Shown piece after piece: positions 1 through 7,949 of a stretch of 64,000 nucleotides of DNA (within the stretch, counting starts at the first letter, position 1; each line of letters opens with the position of its first letter). This stretch comes from JAWKSY01 sp041402125 (lineage in GTDB: Bacteria > Planctomycetota > GCA-002687715 > DRQF01), in the NCBI GenBank assembly GCA_041402125.1, contig JAWKSY010000017.1:43886-107885 (forward strand). Direction: 5' to 3'. The translations under genes and the position numbers were made by a program. The notes under the pieces are model-generated. The model had not been told where the DNA came from. It saw only the letters and a list, made by a program, of their open reading frames with translations, and ran no database searches.

Positions 1-138
1 CACCTCCGCCGAGACGAGCGGCTGGACCGTGGCACCGCCGCCCCGGTTCCCGGCGTCATCCCCTCCACCTCCGCTGCACGACGCGAGACTCAGGCAGAGA
101 AGGGCGAGAAGGGCCATGCCGGGGAGGGGAGATCTCAT
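1..138 (-). CDS. Lipoprotein, N-terminal part only (runs off window)
   Basis: The frame opens with ATG at 138 and is open to the window edge (46 codons). It begins MRSPLPGMALLALLCLSLAS and then Cys21, a type II signal peptide with lipobox L-A-S-C. A Gly/Asp-rich linker follows, as is usual for exported lipoproteins. A GAGGT ribosome site lies about 8 bases upstream. The functional domain is outside the window, so no role can be given. Confidence 0.75.
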   Translation of the reverse strand, partial: MRSPLPGMALLALLCLSLASCSGGGGDDAGNRGGGATVQPLVSAEV

Positions 139-215
139 GGGGCACCTCGAGGGGACGGGATCGACCGGACGACCTGCTTCATGTCCCGAGCGCGGACCAA
201 GGCCGGCTGCCGGAG

Positions 216-245
216 ATTCAACGGTCGATAGCCACTCGGTGTCAA
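216..245 (-). promoter_or_regulatory. Putative sigma-70 promoter for the lipoprotein gene
   Basis: On the minus strand a perfect TTGACA (-35, 240-245) is followed after 18 bases by TTGAAT (-10, 216-221). This would start transcription near 209, about 70 bases before the lipoprotein ATG. A perfect TTGACA is rare by chance in this GC-rich sequence. Confidence 0.45.
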
Positions 246-496
246 GTATCCGCGTTTTTCGAGCTGAACGACCGCGCTCGATGCGTCTCACGACCCCGAT
301 CCTCACGGAAATCTCCGGCCGACGGGATCGACTCGGATCCGAAGACGCTCGCCCGCAGTGCGAAGACGGTGGAACCGGAGTGGCATCGGAAGGCGCGGTG
401 GATCGGAGCCGCGGGTCTCGTTCGACGTGGATCTAGGGGCATCTTCCCATCCGGTCGTGCCCGGGGGGCCCGCCGACCCCGCAGCGTCCGCGAGAA
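246..496. other. Intergenic region without a recognisable gene
   Basis: Open frames here have no ribosome site and no family resemblance, and some begin inside the adjoining palindromic repeat. Nothing beyond the promoter to its left and the repeat to its right is seen. Confidence 0.5.
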
Positions 497-573
497 TGAA
501 TAAATGGGGTCAGACCCCATTTATTCACTTTCACCCCCTTTTTGAATAAATGGGGTCTGACCCCATTTATTCA
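497..573. repeat. Paired 31-bp palindromes (REPIN-like module), 15-bp spacer
   Basis: Copy 1 (497-527) and copy 2 (543-573) are perfect palindromes with 15-bp arms reading TGAATAAATGGGGTC around one central base. The centre is A in copy 1 and T in copy 2, so the pair is in inverted orientation. The 15-base spacer is 528-542. The same 31-15-31 layout recurs at 63239-63315. The last three bases (571-573) are also the stop codon of the CDF transporter gene. Confidence 0.9.
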
Positions 574-1518
574 CGCGTCCTCGGGGGAGCGGGAGGAGAT
601 GCTGCCGGTCTCGATGAAGATGTGCGTGGCGGTGGGGATCCGGGCCTTGATGGCCGATTCGAGGCGGCAGACGGCGGTCTCGATCTGGCCGGTGACGAGA
701 TCGTCGGCGAACTCGAGCGTGAGGGCGACGAGGAGCGAGTCCGGTCCCCGCTGGAGAGTGAGGAGTTCGAGGACCGAGACGACGGCCGGGTCGGATTCGG
801 CCACCTCGCGGATCGCCGACTGCTCGACGGGGAGGGCGGCCTCGCCGACGAGGAGGCTGAAGCTCTCGACCGCGAGGAACCAGGAGACGCCGAGCAGCAC
901 GAGGCCGATGATGATCGAGGCGACACCGTCGTAGGTCGCGTCACCCGTCACGACGGTGACCGTGACGCCCACCAGGGCGACCAGGAGGCCGACGATCGCG
1001 GCCGAGTCCTCGAACAGGACGGTGGGGAGGGTCGGGTCCTTGGTCGCCCGGAGTCCCTCGAGGAGCGAGCCGGGGTTCGTCTCCCGGAACTCGCGGAACT
1101 CGCGCCAGGCGACCCGCAGCGCGAAGGACTCGAAGACGATGCCGACCGCGAGGGCGAAGTAGACCCAGCCGGGATTCTGGATCGGGGTCGGGTGCGAGAT
1201 CTTGTGGACGCCCTCGTAGATCGCGAACACCGCGCCGAGCGCGAAGATGATCAGCGCGACGAGGAAGCTCCAGAAGTACCGCTCCTTCGCGAAGCCGAAG
1301 GGATGGGTCTCCGTCGGGAGGCGCTGGCTCCGCTTGAGACCCAGGGCGAGGAGACCCTGGTTGCTCGAGTCGGCCACCGAGTGGAGCGCCTCCGCCAGCA
1401 TCGCCGCGCTTCCCGAGAACAGGAAGGCGACGAACTTCGCGACGCCGATGGCGAGGTTCGCGACGATGCCCGCGATCAGGGCCTTCACGACCCCTTCGTG
1501 GTGTGAGGTGGCGCTCAT
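571..1518 (-). CDS. Cation diffusion facilitator (CDF) family metal transporter
   Basis: A 315-residue inner-membrane protein of the CDF family, which exports divalent metals such as Zn2+ or Mn2+ in exchange for protons. TM2 carries the metal-site H-x-x-x-D motif (ALHSVADSSNQG). TM5 has EDSAAIVGLL in place of the usual second HxxxD, the pattern of the ZnT9-like CDF branch. A soluble C-terminal domain of about 90 residues follows the last helix. ATG at 1518 was chosen because GGAGAG lies just upstream and the protein then starts right before TM1. It follows the S9 peptidase gene in the same direction. Its TGA stop is supplied by the palindromic repeat. The metal cannot be told from sequence. 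Confidence 0.9.
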   Translation of the reverse strand: MSATSHHEGVVKALIAGIVANLAIGVAKFVAFLFSGSAAMLAEALHSVADSSNQGLLALGLKRSQRLPTETHPFGFAKERYFWSFLVALIIFALGAVFAIYEGVHKISHPTPIQNPGWVYFALAVGIVFESFALRVAWREFREFRETNPGSLLEGLRATKDPTLPTVLFEDSAAIVGLLVALVGVTVTVVTGDATYDGVASIIIGLVLLGVSWFLAVESFSLLVGEAALPVEQSAIREVAESDPAVVSVLELLTLQRGPDSLLVALTLEFADDLVTGQIETAVCRLESAIKARIPTATHIFIETGSISSRSPEDA

Positions 1519-1628
1519 TCCCGTCTCTCCGAGCGGACTCAGCGTCCGTAGCCGATGGCGGCCGGCGGCATGGCCGTCGGGCGCGGGTCGGCGAGGAAGT
1601 GCTCGAACCACCGGAGCTGCCGCAAGGC

Positions 1629-3581
1629 TTAGTCGAGCTGCGAGGCCCGGCGGCGGTTGCCGTGTCCCTCGCCGGGATACCGGACCATGCGCACCGGCAC
1701 GTCGCCCTTCAGCTTGAGAGCGCGGTAGAGCTCGGTGCTCTGCGTCGGAGAGACCCGGGGATCCTCGGCGCCGTGAGCGATCAGGATCGGCGTGTTCGCG
1801 CGCTTGATCCAGTAGATCGGGCTCGCCTCAAGGAACTTCTGCCAGTTGTCGTCCCAGGGGCGCATGCGCCAGTGGACGAGGAAGCTCTCGTCCGGGATGT
1901 CGGTGGTGAAGACCTTCGAGATCTGGTCCGAGATGCCGACGAACATGACGCTCGCGGCGAAGCGGTCGCTGTAATAGGTCGCCCCCCAGGCGCTCGCGTA
2001 GCCGCCGTAACTCCCGCCGGTGATGCCGACGCGCTTGCGGTCGGCGAGGCCCGCCTTCACCAGGTGGTCGACGCCCTCGACGATGTCGTCGAACTCCTCG
2101 CGGCCGGACCGGCCCTGACCGAGCTTGGAGAAGGCGACGCCGCGGCCGGTGCTGCTCCGGTAGTTCGGGTGGAAGACCGCGAATCCCCGCGCCGCCGCGA
2201 CCTGGCCGGGCATCGAGTAGCGCGTCAGCCAGCCGTTCGAGTAGTGGGATTCGGGGCCGCCGTGGACGACGACGATGAGCGGGACGCGTTCGCCTTCGCG
2301 ACGATCGAGCGGCTCGATGAGGACGCCCTCGATCTCGATCTTGTCCTTCGTCTGGTAGCGGACGACCCGCTGCGGGGCGAGCCGGACCTCCTCGAGGATC
2401 GGGTTGCTTCGCGTCAGTCGCCGGGGTTCGGCCATCGGGCCCGGAGCGAGATGGTAGAGCTCCGGCGGGTGGAAGGGCGTGTCCGCGACGAGGGCGAACG
2501 CCCCCTCCGGGCCGGCCGAGTAGTGGCCCAGGACGAGATCGTCGCGTCGGAGCAGCACCTCGATGGCGGCGCCTTCCTCGGTCGGCTGGCGCGACAGGGT
2601 CGTCGCGGTTCCCTCCGCGGTCAGGAAGACGACGCGGTCATCTCCCTGCCAGCTCACCTCGGAGACGTGACCGGGGAAGTCCGCGGGCGTCAGTGCGATC
2701 TTGCTCCCGCTGGCGATGTCGACGACGAGGAGTCCGCTCTCCTTCGGGTCGTGCAGGTCGGCGGCGGCGACCAGCGCGATGCGCTTGCCGTTCGGGCTGA
2801 AGACGAAGTTCCCCACCTTGCCCTGCGTGTCGGCGACCTGACGCACGCCGCCGGTCACGGCGTCGACGACGTGCAGGCGTCGATGCATGTAGCGGTCGTC
2901 GATCCTGGCCGTCGGGCTGATCCAGCACGCGATGAGACCGCCGTCGGGGCTGAAGGCCGGATCCCAGGGAGCTCCGGGGAGCGGGAGGACGCGGTCCTCG
3001 CCGGATTCCAGGTCCCGAAGGTGGAGCTCGACCGGCGGTTCCTCTTCCTCGAAGACGACGCGGTCGAATCCCGCCGCCATCTCCTGACGGCGCTCCGCCG
3101 CGACCGGACGGGCGCTGGTGTAGACCGCGCGGCGCCCGTCCGGCGAGACGTCGTAGGCGGTGATCGAGGCGTTCGCCCCCACGAGGCGACGCGCCTCGCC
3201 GCCGGCGAGCGGGAGGGCGTAGAGCGCGCTGCCCGCGTCGCCGCTCCGCCGCGAGAGGAAGTGGAGCGCATCACCGGTGGCCGACCAGCGGAGCGATGAG
3301 ACGCCGCCGGGATGGTCGCTCAGGAGGCGGTCGTCGGCGCCGTCGCTGCCGACGAGGCGGAGCTGGCTGCGGGCGGGTCCGTCGGGGTCACCTTCGGCGC
3401 GCGGCACGACCAGCACGTAGGCGATCGAGCGGCCGTCGGGAGAGAGCTGGGCCGTCCCGACGGTCCGGAAGTCGAGGACGTCGTGAGGGGAGAGTCGGCG
3501 CTCCGGGGACTGCGCGACGCCGTGGCCGGCGAGCAGAGCCAGGAAGAGGACCGCGAAACGAAAGACGGACGTGGGCGACAT
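1629..3581 (-). CDS. Secreted S9 family (prolyl oligopeptidase-like) peptidase, premature stop
   Basis: A 650-residue secreted serine peptidase. A signal peptide (residues 1-24, ending GHGVAQ) is followed by a WD40/propeller-like region with repeated 'SPDGR' blades, then an alpha/beta-hydrolase domain. The triad is Ser524 in GGSYGG, Asp607 in GAEDPR and His640 in GEGHG. The frame stops at TAA (1629-1631) after ...RRASQLD. It then continues open as ALRQLRWFEHFLADPRP to a TGA at 1539-1541, exactly the usual S9 C-terminus, so the TAA replaces an expected Tyr (TAC). The full gene would end 20 bases before the CDF start, making an operon. The ribosome site is GGAGGG. The truncation removes the last helix but keeps the triad. 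Confidence 0.9.
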   Translation of the reverse strand: MSPTSVFRFAVLFLALLAGHGVAQSPERRLSPHDVLDFRTVGTAQLSPDGRSIAYVLVVPRAEGDPDGPARSQLRLVGSDGADDRLLSDHPGGVSSLRWSATGDALHFLSRRSGDAGSALYALPLAGGEARRLVGANASITAYDVSPDGRRAVYTSARPVAAERRQEMAAGFDRVVFEEEEPPVELHLRDLESGEDRVLPLPGAPWDPAFSPDGGLIACWISPTARIDDRYMHRRLHVVDAVTGGVRQVADTQGKVGNFVFSPNGKRIALVAAADLHDPKESGLLVVDIASGSKIALTPADFPGHVSEVSWQGDDRVVFLTAEGTATTLSRQPTEEGAAIEVLLRRDDLVLGHYSAGPEGAFALVADTPFHPPELYHLAPGPMAEPRRLTRSNPILEEVRLAPQRVVRYQTKDKIEIEGVLIEPLDRREGERVPLIVVVHGGPESHYSNGWLTRYSMPGQVAAARGFAVFHPNYRSSTGRGVAFSKLGQGRSGREEFDDIVEGVDHLVKAGLADRKRVGITGGSYGGYASAWGATYYSDRFAASVMFVGISDQISKVFTTDIPDESFLVHWRMRPWDDNWQKFLEASPIYWIKRANTPILIAHGAEDPRVSPTQSTELYRALKLKGDVPVRMVRYPGEGHGNRRRASQLD

Positions 3582-3635
3582 GAGCGTCCCTCCGTGGCAG
3601 TCGAGTTCGAGGGGGTGAGAACGCCGGAACGTGAC

Positions 3636-3668
3636 GCGGGGGCGTCCGGCCCGGCCGGACGCCCCCGC
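3636..3668 (-). terminator. Strong hairpin downstream of citrate synthase
   Basis: Perfect 16-bp arms (3636-3651 and 3653-3668) rich in G and C lie just past the citrate synthase stop. There is no clear T-run, so it may be a transcript-stabilising hairpin or a factor-assisted terminator. Confidence 0.5.
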
Positions 3669-3673
3669 GGTGA

Positions 3674-4960
3674 TCAGCGTCGATCGAGAGGAACGACGTC
3701 GCGGACGGCCGCTCCGGTGTAGATCTGCCGCGGGCGGCTGATGCGCGAACCGCCGGCCTCGTGCATCTCCTTCCAGTGGGCCATCCAGCCCGGGAGGCGT
3801 CCCAGGGCGAACATCACCGTGAACATGTCGGTGGGGATGCCGATGGCGCGGTAGATGATGCCGCTGTAGAAGTCGACGTTCGGGTAGAGGCGTCGCTCGA
3901 TGAAGTACTCGTCGCGGAGTGCGACCTCCTCGAGCTTCTTGGCGATGTCGAGGAGCGGATCGTGGACGCCGAGCTTGGCGAGCACGCGGTCGCAGGCGAC
4001 CTTGATGATCTTCGCGCGCGGGTCGAAGTTCTTGTAGACGCGGTGCCCGAAGCCCATGAGTCGGACGCCCGAGCTCTTGTCCTTGACCTTCTCGAGGAAG
4101 CGGCTGCCGTCGTCCCCGTCGTCGCGGATCTGCTGCAGCATCTCGATGACGCGCTGGTTCGCGCCGCCGTGCAGCGGCCCCCAGAGGGCGCAGATGCCGG
4201 CCGAGATCGAGGCGTAGAGGTTCGCGTTGCTCGAGCCGACCACGCGCACCGTCGAGGTGCTGCAGTTCTGCTCGTGGTCGGCGTGCAGGATCAGGATGAG
4301 GTTGAGCGCGTCGACGATGTCCTGATCGATCTCGTAGGTCTCGCTCGGGACCGCGAACATCATGTTCAGGAAGTTCGCGCAGTAGGAGAGGTCGTTGCGC
4401 GGGTAGATGATCGGCTGGCCGATCGACTTCTTGTACGACAGCGCCGCGATCGTCGGGACCTTGGCGAGGAGGCGGAGATAGCTCAGCTCGCGGTGGGCCT
4501 TGACGTCGGGGTCCTGCTCGCCGGGGTAGTAGCTCGCGAGGTTGCAGACCATCGCGGCCAGCACGGCCATCGGGTGGGCGTAGCTGGAGACCCCGTCGAA
4601 GAAGTGCTTCATGTCCTCGTGGATGAGCGAGTGGCGCGTGACGGAGGTCGTGTAGGCATCGAGCTGGTCGCGCGTCGGGAGCTCACCGTTGAGGAGGAGG
4701 TAGGCGACCTCCAGGAAGCTGGCGCCGCCGGCGAGCTGCTCGATCGGGTAGCCGCGGTAGCGAAGGATCCCCTTCTCACCGTCGATGAAGCAGATCGAAC
4801 TCGAGCACGACCCGGTGTTCACGTAGCCGGGGTCGAGCGTGATGTAGCCCGTCTCGCCGCGGAGCTTGCCGATGTCGAAGCCCTTCTCGTTCTCGGTGCC
4901 CTCGATGACGGGGAGCGCGTAGCGCTTGCCCTCGATCTCGATCTCGACCTCGCGTGCCAT
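3674..4960 (-). CDS. gltA: Citrate synthase
   Basis: A 428-residue type II citrate synthase, which condenses acetyl-CoA and oxaloacetate to citrate at the entry of the TCA cycle. The family motifs are all visible: ILHADHEQNCSTSTVR, GPLHGGANQ with the catalytic His, MGFGHRVYKNFDPRA, and the catalytic Asp in NVDFYSGI. The N-terminal small beta-domain (EIEIEGKRYALPVIEGTE) is that of the hexameric bacterial enzymes, which are typically NADH-regulated. ATG at 4960 has GAGGACGAG upstream; an upstream in-frame Met lacks a good site. The gene stands alone between the VOC gene and the S9 peptidase. Confidence 0.97.
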   Translation of the reverse strand: MAREVEIEIEGKRYALPVIEGTENEKGFDIGKLRGETGYITLDPGYVNTGSCSSSICFIDGEKGILRYRGYPIEQLAGGASFLEVAYLLLNGELPTRDQLDAYTTSVTRHSLIHEDMKHFFDGVSSYAHPMAVLAAMVCNLASYYPGEQDPDVKAHRELSYLRLLAKVPTIAALSYKKSIGQPIIYPRNDLSYCANFLNMMFAVPSETYEIDQDIVDALNLILILHADHEQNCSTSTVRVVGSSNANLYASISAGICALWGPLHGGANQRVIEMLQQIRDDGDDGSRFLEKVKDKSSGVRLMGFGHRVYKNFDPRAKIIKVACDRVLAKLGVHDPLLDIAKKLEEVALRDEYFIERRLYPNVDFYSGIIYRAIGIPTDMFTVMFALGRLPGWMAHWKEMHEAGGSRISRPRQIYTGAAVRDVVPLDRR

Positions 4961-5035
4961 CTCGTCCTCTTCCCTCAGCACCGTGATTGCCGTCAGCTCC
5001 GGCGGGGTGGATCTTGCCACCCGCCCCGCCGGCTG

Positions 5036-5452
5036 TCACCCCTCGCGATCCTCGCCGCCCTCCCGGCCCGCCAGAGGAGCGAGGGGAGGGTGGTAGAGGA
5101 CCTGGACCAGGACGCCCTCGGGGTCCCGGCAGTAGAAACTCCGGGCGCCGTCGCGGTGGGTCTTGGTCGCCTGGACGACCTCCACGCCCCGCTCCCGGGC
5201 CCGCATCTCCCATTCCTCGACCATCTCCGGATCCGCGAGGACGAATCCGATGTGGTCGAGCGCACCCGAGCCGCGCGGTTCGCCGCGGTGCAGCGCGAGG
5301 TTGTCGCGGCCGCAGGTGAGGTAGAGGCTGTCGGCGTCGGGCGCCCATTCGACCTCCATCCCGAGGAAGTCGACATAGAAGCCGCGGGCCGCCTCGAGGT
5401 CCCGGACGCGGAGCGCGACGTGCCTCAGGCCCAGCCAGCGCGGATCTCGCAT
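5036..5452 (-). CDS. VOC family (glyoxalase/dioxygenase-fold) protein
   Basis: A 138-residue protein made of one vicinal-oxygen-chelate unit with two beta-alpha-beta-beta-beta modules. The first opens LGLRHVALRVRDLEAARGFY. The second contains LDHIGFVLADPEMVEEW and ends YCRDPEGVLVQVLYHPP. His in 'RHVAL', His in 'LDHIGF' and a Glu in 'DPEGV' sit where VOC metal ligands normally lie. The substrate is unknown; glyoxalase I-like or antibiotic-modifying roles are both possible. ATG at 5452 is preceded by GGAGGAGGAC. It lies upstream of citrate synthase on the same strand, 75 bases away. Confidence 0.8.
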   Translation of the reverse strand: MRDPRWLGLRHVALRVRDLEAARGFYVDFLGMEVEWAPDADSLYLTCGRDNLALHRGEPRGSGALDHIGFVLADPEMVEEWEMRARERGVEVVQATKTHRDGARSFYCRDPEGVLVQVLYHPPLAPLAGREGGEDREG

Positions 5453-5515
5453 CGAAGTCCTCCTCCCGGGAGTCGCGGGAGACCATCCCCGGCGCACCCG
5501 ACCGGCCCCGAGCGC

Positions 5516-5521
5516 ATCCTA
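5516..5521 (-). promoter_or_regulatory. Candidate -10 box (TAGGAT) for the VOC gene
   Basis: TAGGAT followed by GCGC on the minus strand, about 64 bases before the VOC start. The same TAGGATGCGC string precedes the histone gene and the GT-C-like membrane protein gene. No good -35 is seen. Confidence 0.35.
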
Positions 5522-5539
5522 TGCCGCTCTCGCCCCACA

Positions 5540-5576
5540 ATAAAGCGACCCGCGCCGGGTCGCGGCGCGGGTCGCT
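5540..5576 (-). terminator. Intrinsic terminator after the di-haem peroxidase gene
   Basis: Arms 5544-5556 and 5564-5576 (13 bp, AGCGACCCGCGCC) with a 7-base loop. Read on the minus strand the stem is followed by TTTATTG. It lies 20 bases past the peroxidase stop. Confidence 0.75.
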
Positions 5577-5597
5577 CGGAGGGCGGGGATTCCCGCG

Positions 5598-7421
5598 TCA
5601 GGGCAGGATCTTGATCTTGATGCCCCGCGAGGCGGCGAAGCCCACCGGCACCATGGCGTCGGCGACGAACCACTGGGCCCAGACCTCGAAGCCGGCGAGG
5701 GCCGGGTTCGTGGCGATGCCGACGTTCAGCGAGGCGTAGCCGTTACCGGCGCCGGCGCCCTGGGTCAGCACGCCCGCCTGGGCGTAGGGGCCGTTGACGT
5801 TCACCCAGACCGGGAGCGACTGGAAGAAGCCCGGGTAGAAGGGGAACGGCGTGCCCGGCATGCCGGCGAACACGTTCGGGTTCATCTCGCCCGCCAGGAG
5901 GTAGGCGACGGTGTTGGGCTTCGTCCCCGCCACGCCGAGCGTGAAGTAGGGGTGCCCGACCGCGGCCGGCTCCCGCGCGATCATCTGCGGGGCGTTGCCG
6001 TCGGAATCGACCGTCTCGAGCGGGTAGATCGCCTCCCAGGTGAACTGGTCGACGCCGGCCGGGGCCGGAGGACGCGGGATGAAGTAGATGCTCGCCGTCG
6101 CCGGGTTCTGCAGGGCGTCGATCTCGGAGCGCAGGGCCGGACGCGCGAAGGGGCCGGTCTCCGCGAGGACGCGGGGATCGGTCAGCGCGTTGCGGAGGAA
6201 CTCCGCCATGTCGGCGGCCTGCTGCGCGGTGAGGTTGAGGCCGCTGGTGGGCATCAGCATCGGGTCGGTGTTCAGGGTGAAGGACGGACCCGTGTTGTAG
6301 AAGTTGATGACGCTCTCGATGCTCGAGGCGTTGCTGGTGCCGTGGTGGAACAGGCCGCCGGCCTCGCGGAGGCCGACGTTGCGCAGCGTCGGAACCTTGA
6401 ACTTGCCGCGGTCCGCCGGGTTGCCGGTCGTGTCGAAGCGACCGCCGTCCACGAGCGGATCGAAGACGCCGACCGCGTGGAAGATGCCCTGGGCCGTGCC
6501 GCCGTTGAAGAGCGGGCCCGAGTGGCACTGCGCGCAGGTCGTGCCGAAGAAGACCATCATGCCGGCCTGCTGCTGCGGCGTGAGGGGCGACGGCGTCATC
6601 GCCGCCACCGAGGCGACGTGGGCGTCCCAGGGGGTCTGGTTCGCGACGAGGGTGCGCTCGTAGGTCGCGATGGCGAAGGCGACGCGCTTCGCGCTGATGA
6701 CGTCCTCGCCCGGAGCCGGCGCACCGAAGGCCCAGTTGAACAGATCGGTGTAGGTCGGGTAGAGGCCGAGCGCCGCGGTCACGTCGGCCGGGAAGGTCGA
6801 GGAATCCGACATCCCGAGGGGCGCGACGCGGTTGATCTTGAAGAGGATGTGCTCCCAGGTCCGCCCGGAGTGGGCCATCTCGACGTTGGAGACGAGCGGT
6901 CCGACGGCCTGGCTCTCGAGGGCGCCGCCGCTGGCGATCTCGACGAGGCCGGTCTGCGGATCGGTGAACTGCGAGGTGGCGCGTCCGTCCCAGAAGATGT
7001 CCGACTGCGCCCAGGCGTCGATCATGGTCGGCGTCTTGCGACCGGTCACCTGCGGGTTCGGGAAGTGGACGCCGTCATCGACGTACTGTCCGCCGAGCAT
7101 GGCGGCGATGACTCCCTTCGAGCCGATCGTCTCGTCGCCGGTGCCGAGCATGCCGTCCGCGCCGGGAGCGACGGAGTCGATGTCGACCGAGCGCGGGTCG
7201 GAGCCGCCCGCGGACGGGATGTGGCAGGTGCCGCACGCCATCGTGTTGGTCGAGCTGAGCTGCTCGTCCCAGAAGAGGATCTTGCCGAGGGTCGCCTTCT
7301 CGGCGGTCATCGGGTTCTCGACCGGCGCAGCGACCGGCGGATAGGGGACGAACTGCGCCCGCGCCGTGGCCGAGAGGGCCACGACCAGCAGGGCCGCGAA
7401 GGCGGAAATCTGGAGTTTCAT
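5598..7421 (-). CDS. Secreted di-haem cytochrome c peroxidase family protein
   Basis: A 607-residue exported protein of the cytochrome c peroxidase/MauG superfamily, which reduces peroxide or oxidises a partner using two c-type haems. A signal peptide ends ATARAQ. Haem sites are CGTCH (following 'NTMA') and CAQCH, each of the CxxCH type. The long insert after the first haem (GADGMLGTGDETIGSKG) and the KVPTLRNVGL segment are typical of the family. After about residue 440 comes an extra beta-rich domain (VNVNGPYAQAGVLTQG and FEVWAQWFVADA) resembling C-terminal modules common on secreted planctomycete proteins. ATG at 7421 has AAGGAAGGG upstream; the open frame extends further but has no signal there. 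Confidence 0.87.
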   Translation of the reverse strand: MKLQISAFAALLVVALSATARAQFVPYPPVAAPVENPMTAEKATLGKILFWDEQLSSTNTMACGTCHIPSAGGSDPRSVDIDSVAPGADGMLGTGDETIGSKGVIAAMLGGQYVDDGVHFPNPQVTGRKTPTMIDAWAQSDIFWDGRATSQFTDPQTGLVEIASGGALESQAVGPLVSNVEMAHSGRTWEHILFKINRVAPLGMSDSSTFPADVTAALGLYPTYTDLFNWAFGAPAPGEDVISAKRVAFAIATYERTLVANQTPWDAHVASVAAMTPSPLTPQQQAGMMVFFGTTCAQCHSGPLFNGGTAQGIFHAVGVFDPLVDGGRFDTTGNPADRGKFKVPTLRNVGLREAGGLFHHGTSNASSIESVINFYNTGPSFTLNTDPMLMPTSGLNLTAQQAADMAEFLRNALTDPRVLAETGPFARPALRSEIDALQNPATASIYFIPRPPAPAGVDQFTWEAIYPLETVDSDGNAPQMIAREPAAVGHPYFTLGVAGTKPNTVAYLLAGEMNPNVFAGMPGTPFPFYPGFFQSLPVWVNVNGPYAQAGVLTQGAGAGNGYASLNVGIATNPALAGFEVWAQWFVADAMVPVGFAASRGIKIKILP

Positions 7422-7949
7422 CGATACCCTTCCTTGAAGGCAGCGGGTCAACGGGACCGTCCGCGGACCGCCACGGGACGTTCGGCTCGCGAACCGCGTC
7501 GTGTGGAACCCGGGGTCCACCGATCGAGCGATGGTCGCGAATGTTCGGCACGGCAACGGCGCAGGCTCCGCGGGGCGGATCCATGCGAACCGACGCCAAG
7601 TATAGGAGTGGGACCGGCGGCCCCGAAGCATCGAAGCGAAAAACGGGCTCCGGCGACGATCCGCCGCGGTCGGATCGTCCGAGGTGGCGGTGGAGACCGG
7701 ACTTTCGGTCTTCGGGCATCCTGCGGCGATCCGTCGCGGCGTCGCAAGTTGATGCGGTGCCGTCTTCCGTTCGCGCCCGAGGCGACAGGGTCCTCGGGAA
7801 CCCCTGAAAGAACCTGAATCTTCGTGGGCGGGGAAGCGCCGGTTAGCATTCGCGCTCCCGGCCGGCTCGCCCTCCGTCGCTCGAACGACGAAGGTCCGGC
7901 CCCCCGGGGACGGCGTGCCCCCATGCTTTCGACCCGGAGATCCGCTTCC
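7422..7949. other. Divergent intergenic region, promoters likely
   Basis: About 530 bases between the divergent peroxidase and FG-GAP genes. No coding sequence is convincing. On the minus strand TATACT (7599-7604) is a -10 candidate for the peroxidase. On the plus strand TAGCAT (7844-7849) is a -10 candidate for the FG-GAP gene. Neither has a good -35. Confidence 0.4.

Noticed and set aside
550..1506. Long plus-strand frame beginning MGSDPIYS across the CDF gene
   Set aside because: The start lies inside the palindromic repeat (its translation gives MGSDPIYS), and the rest is the antisense of a clear CDF transporter; the composition is typical of high-GC antisense frames.
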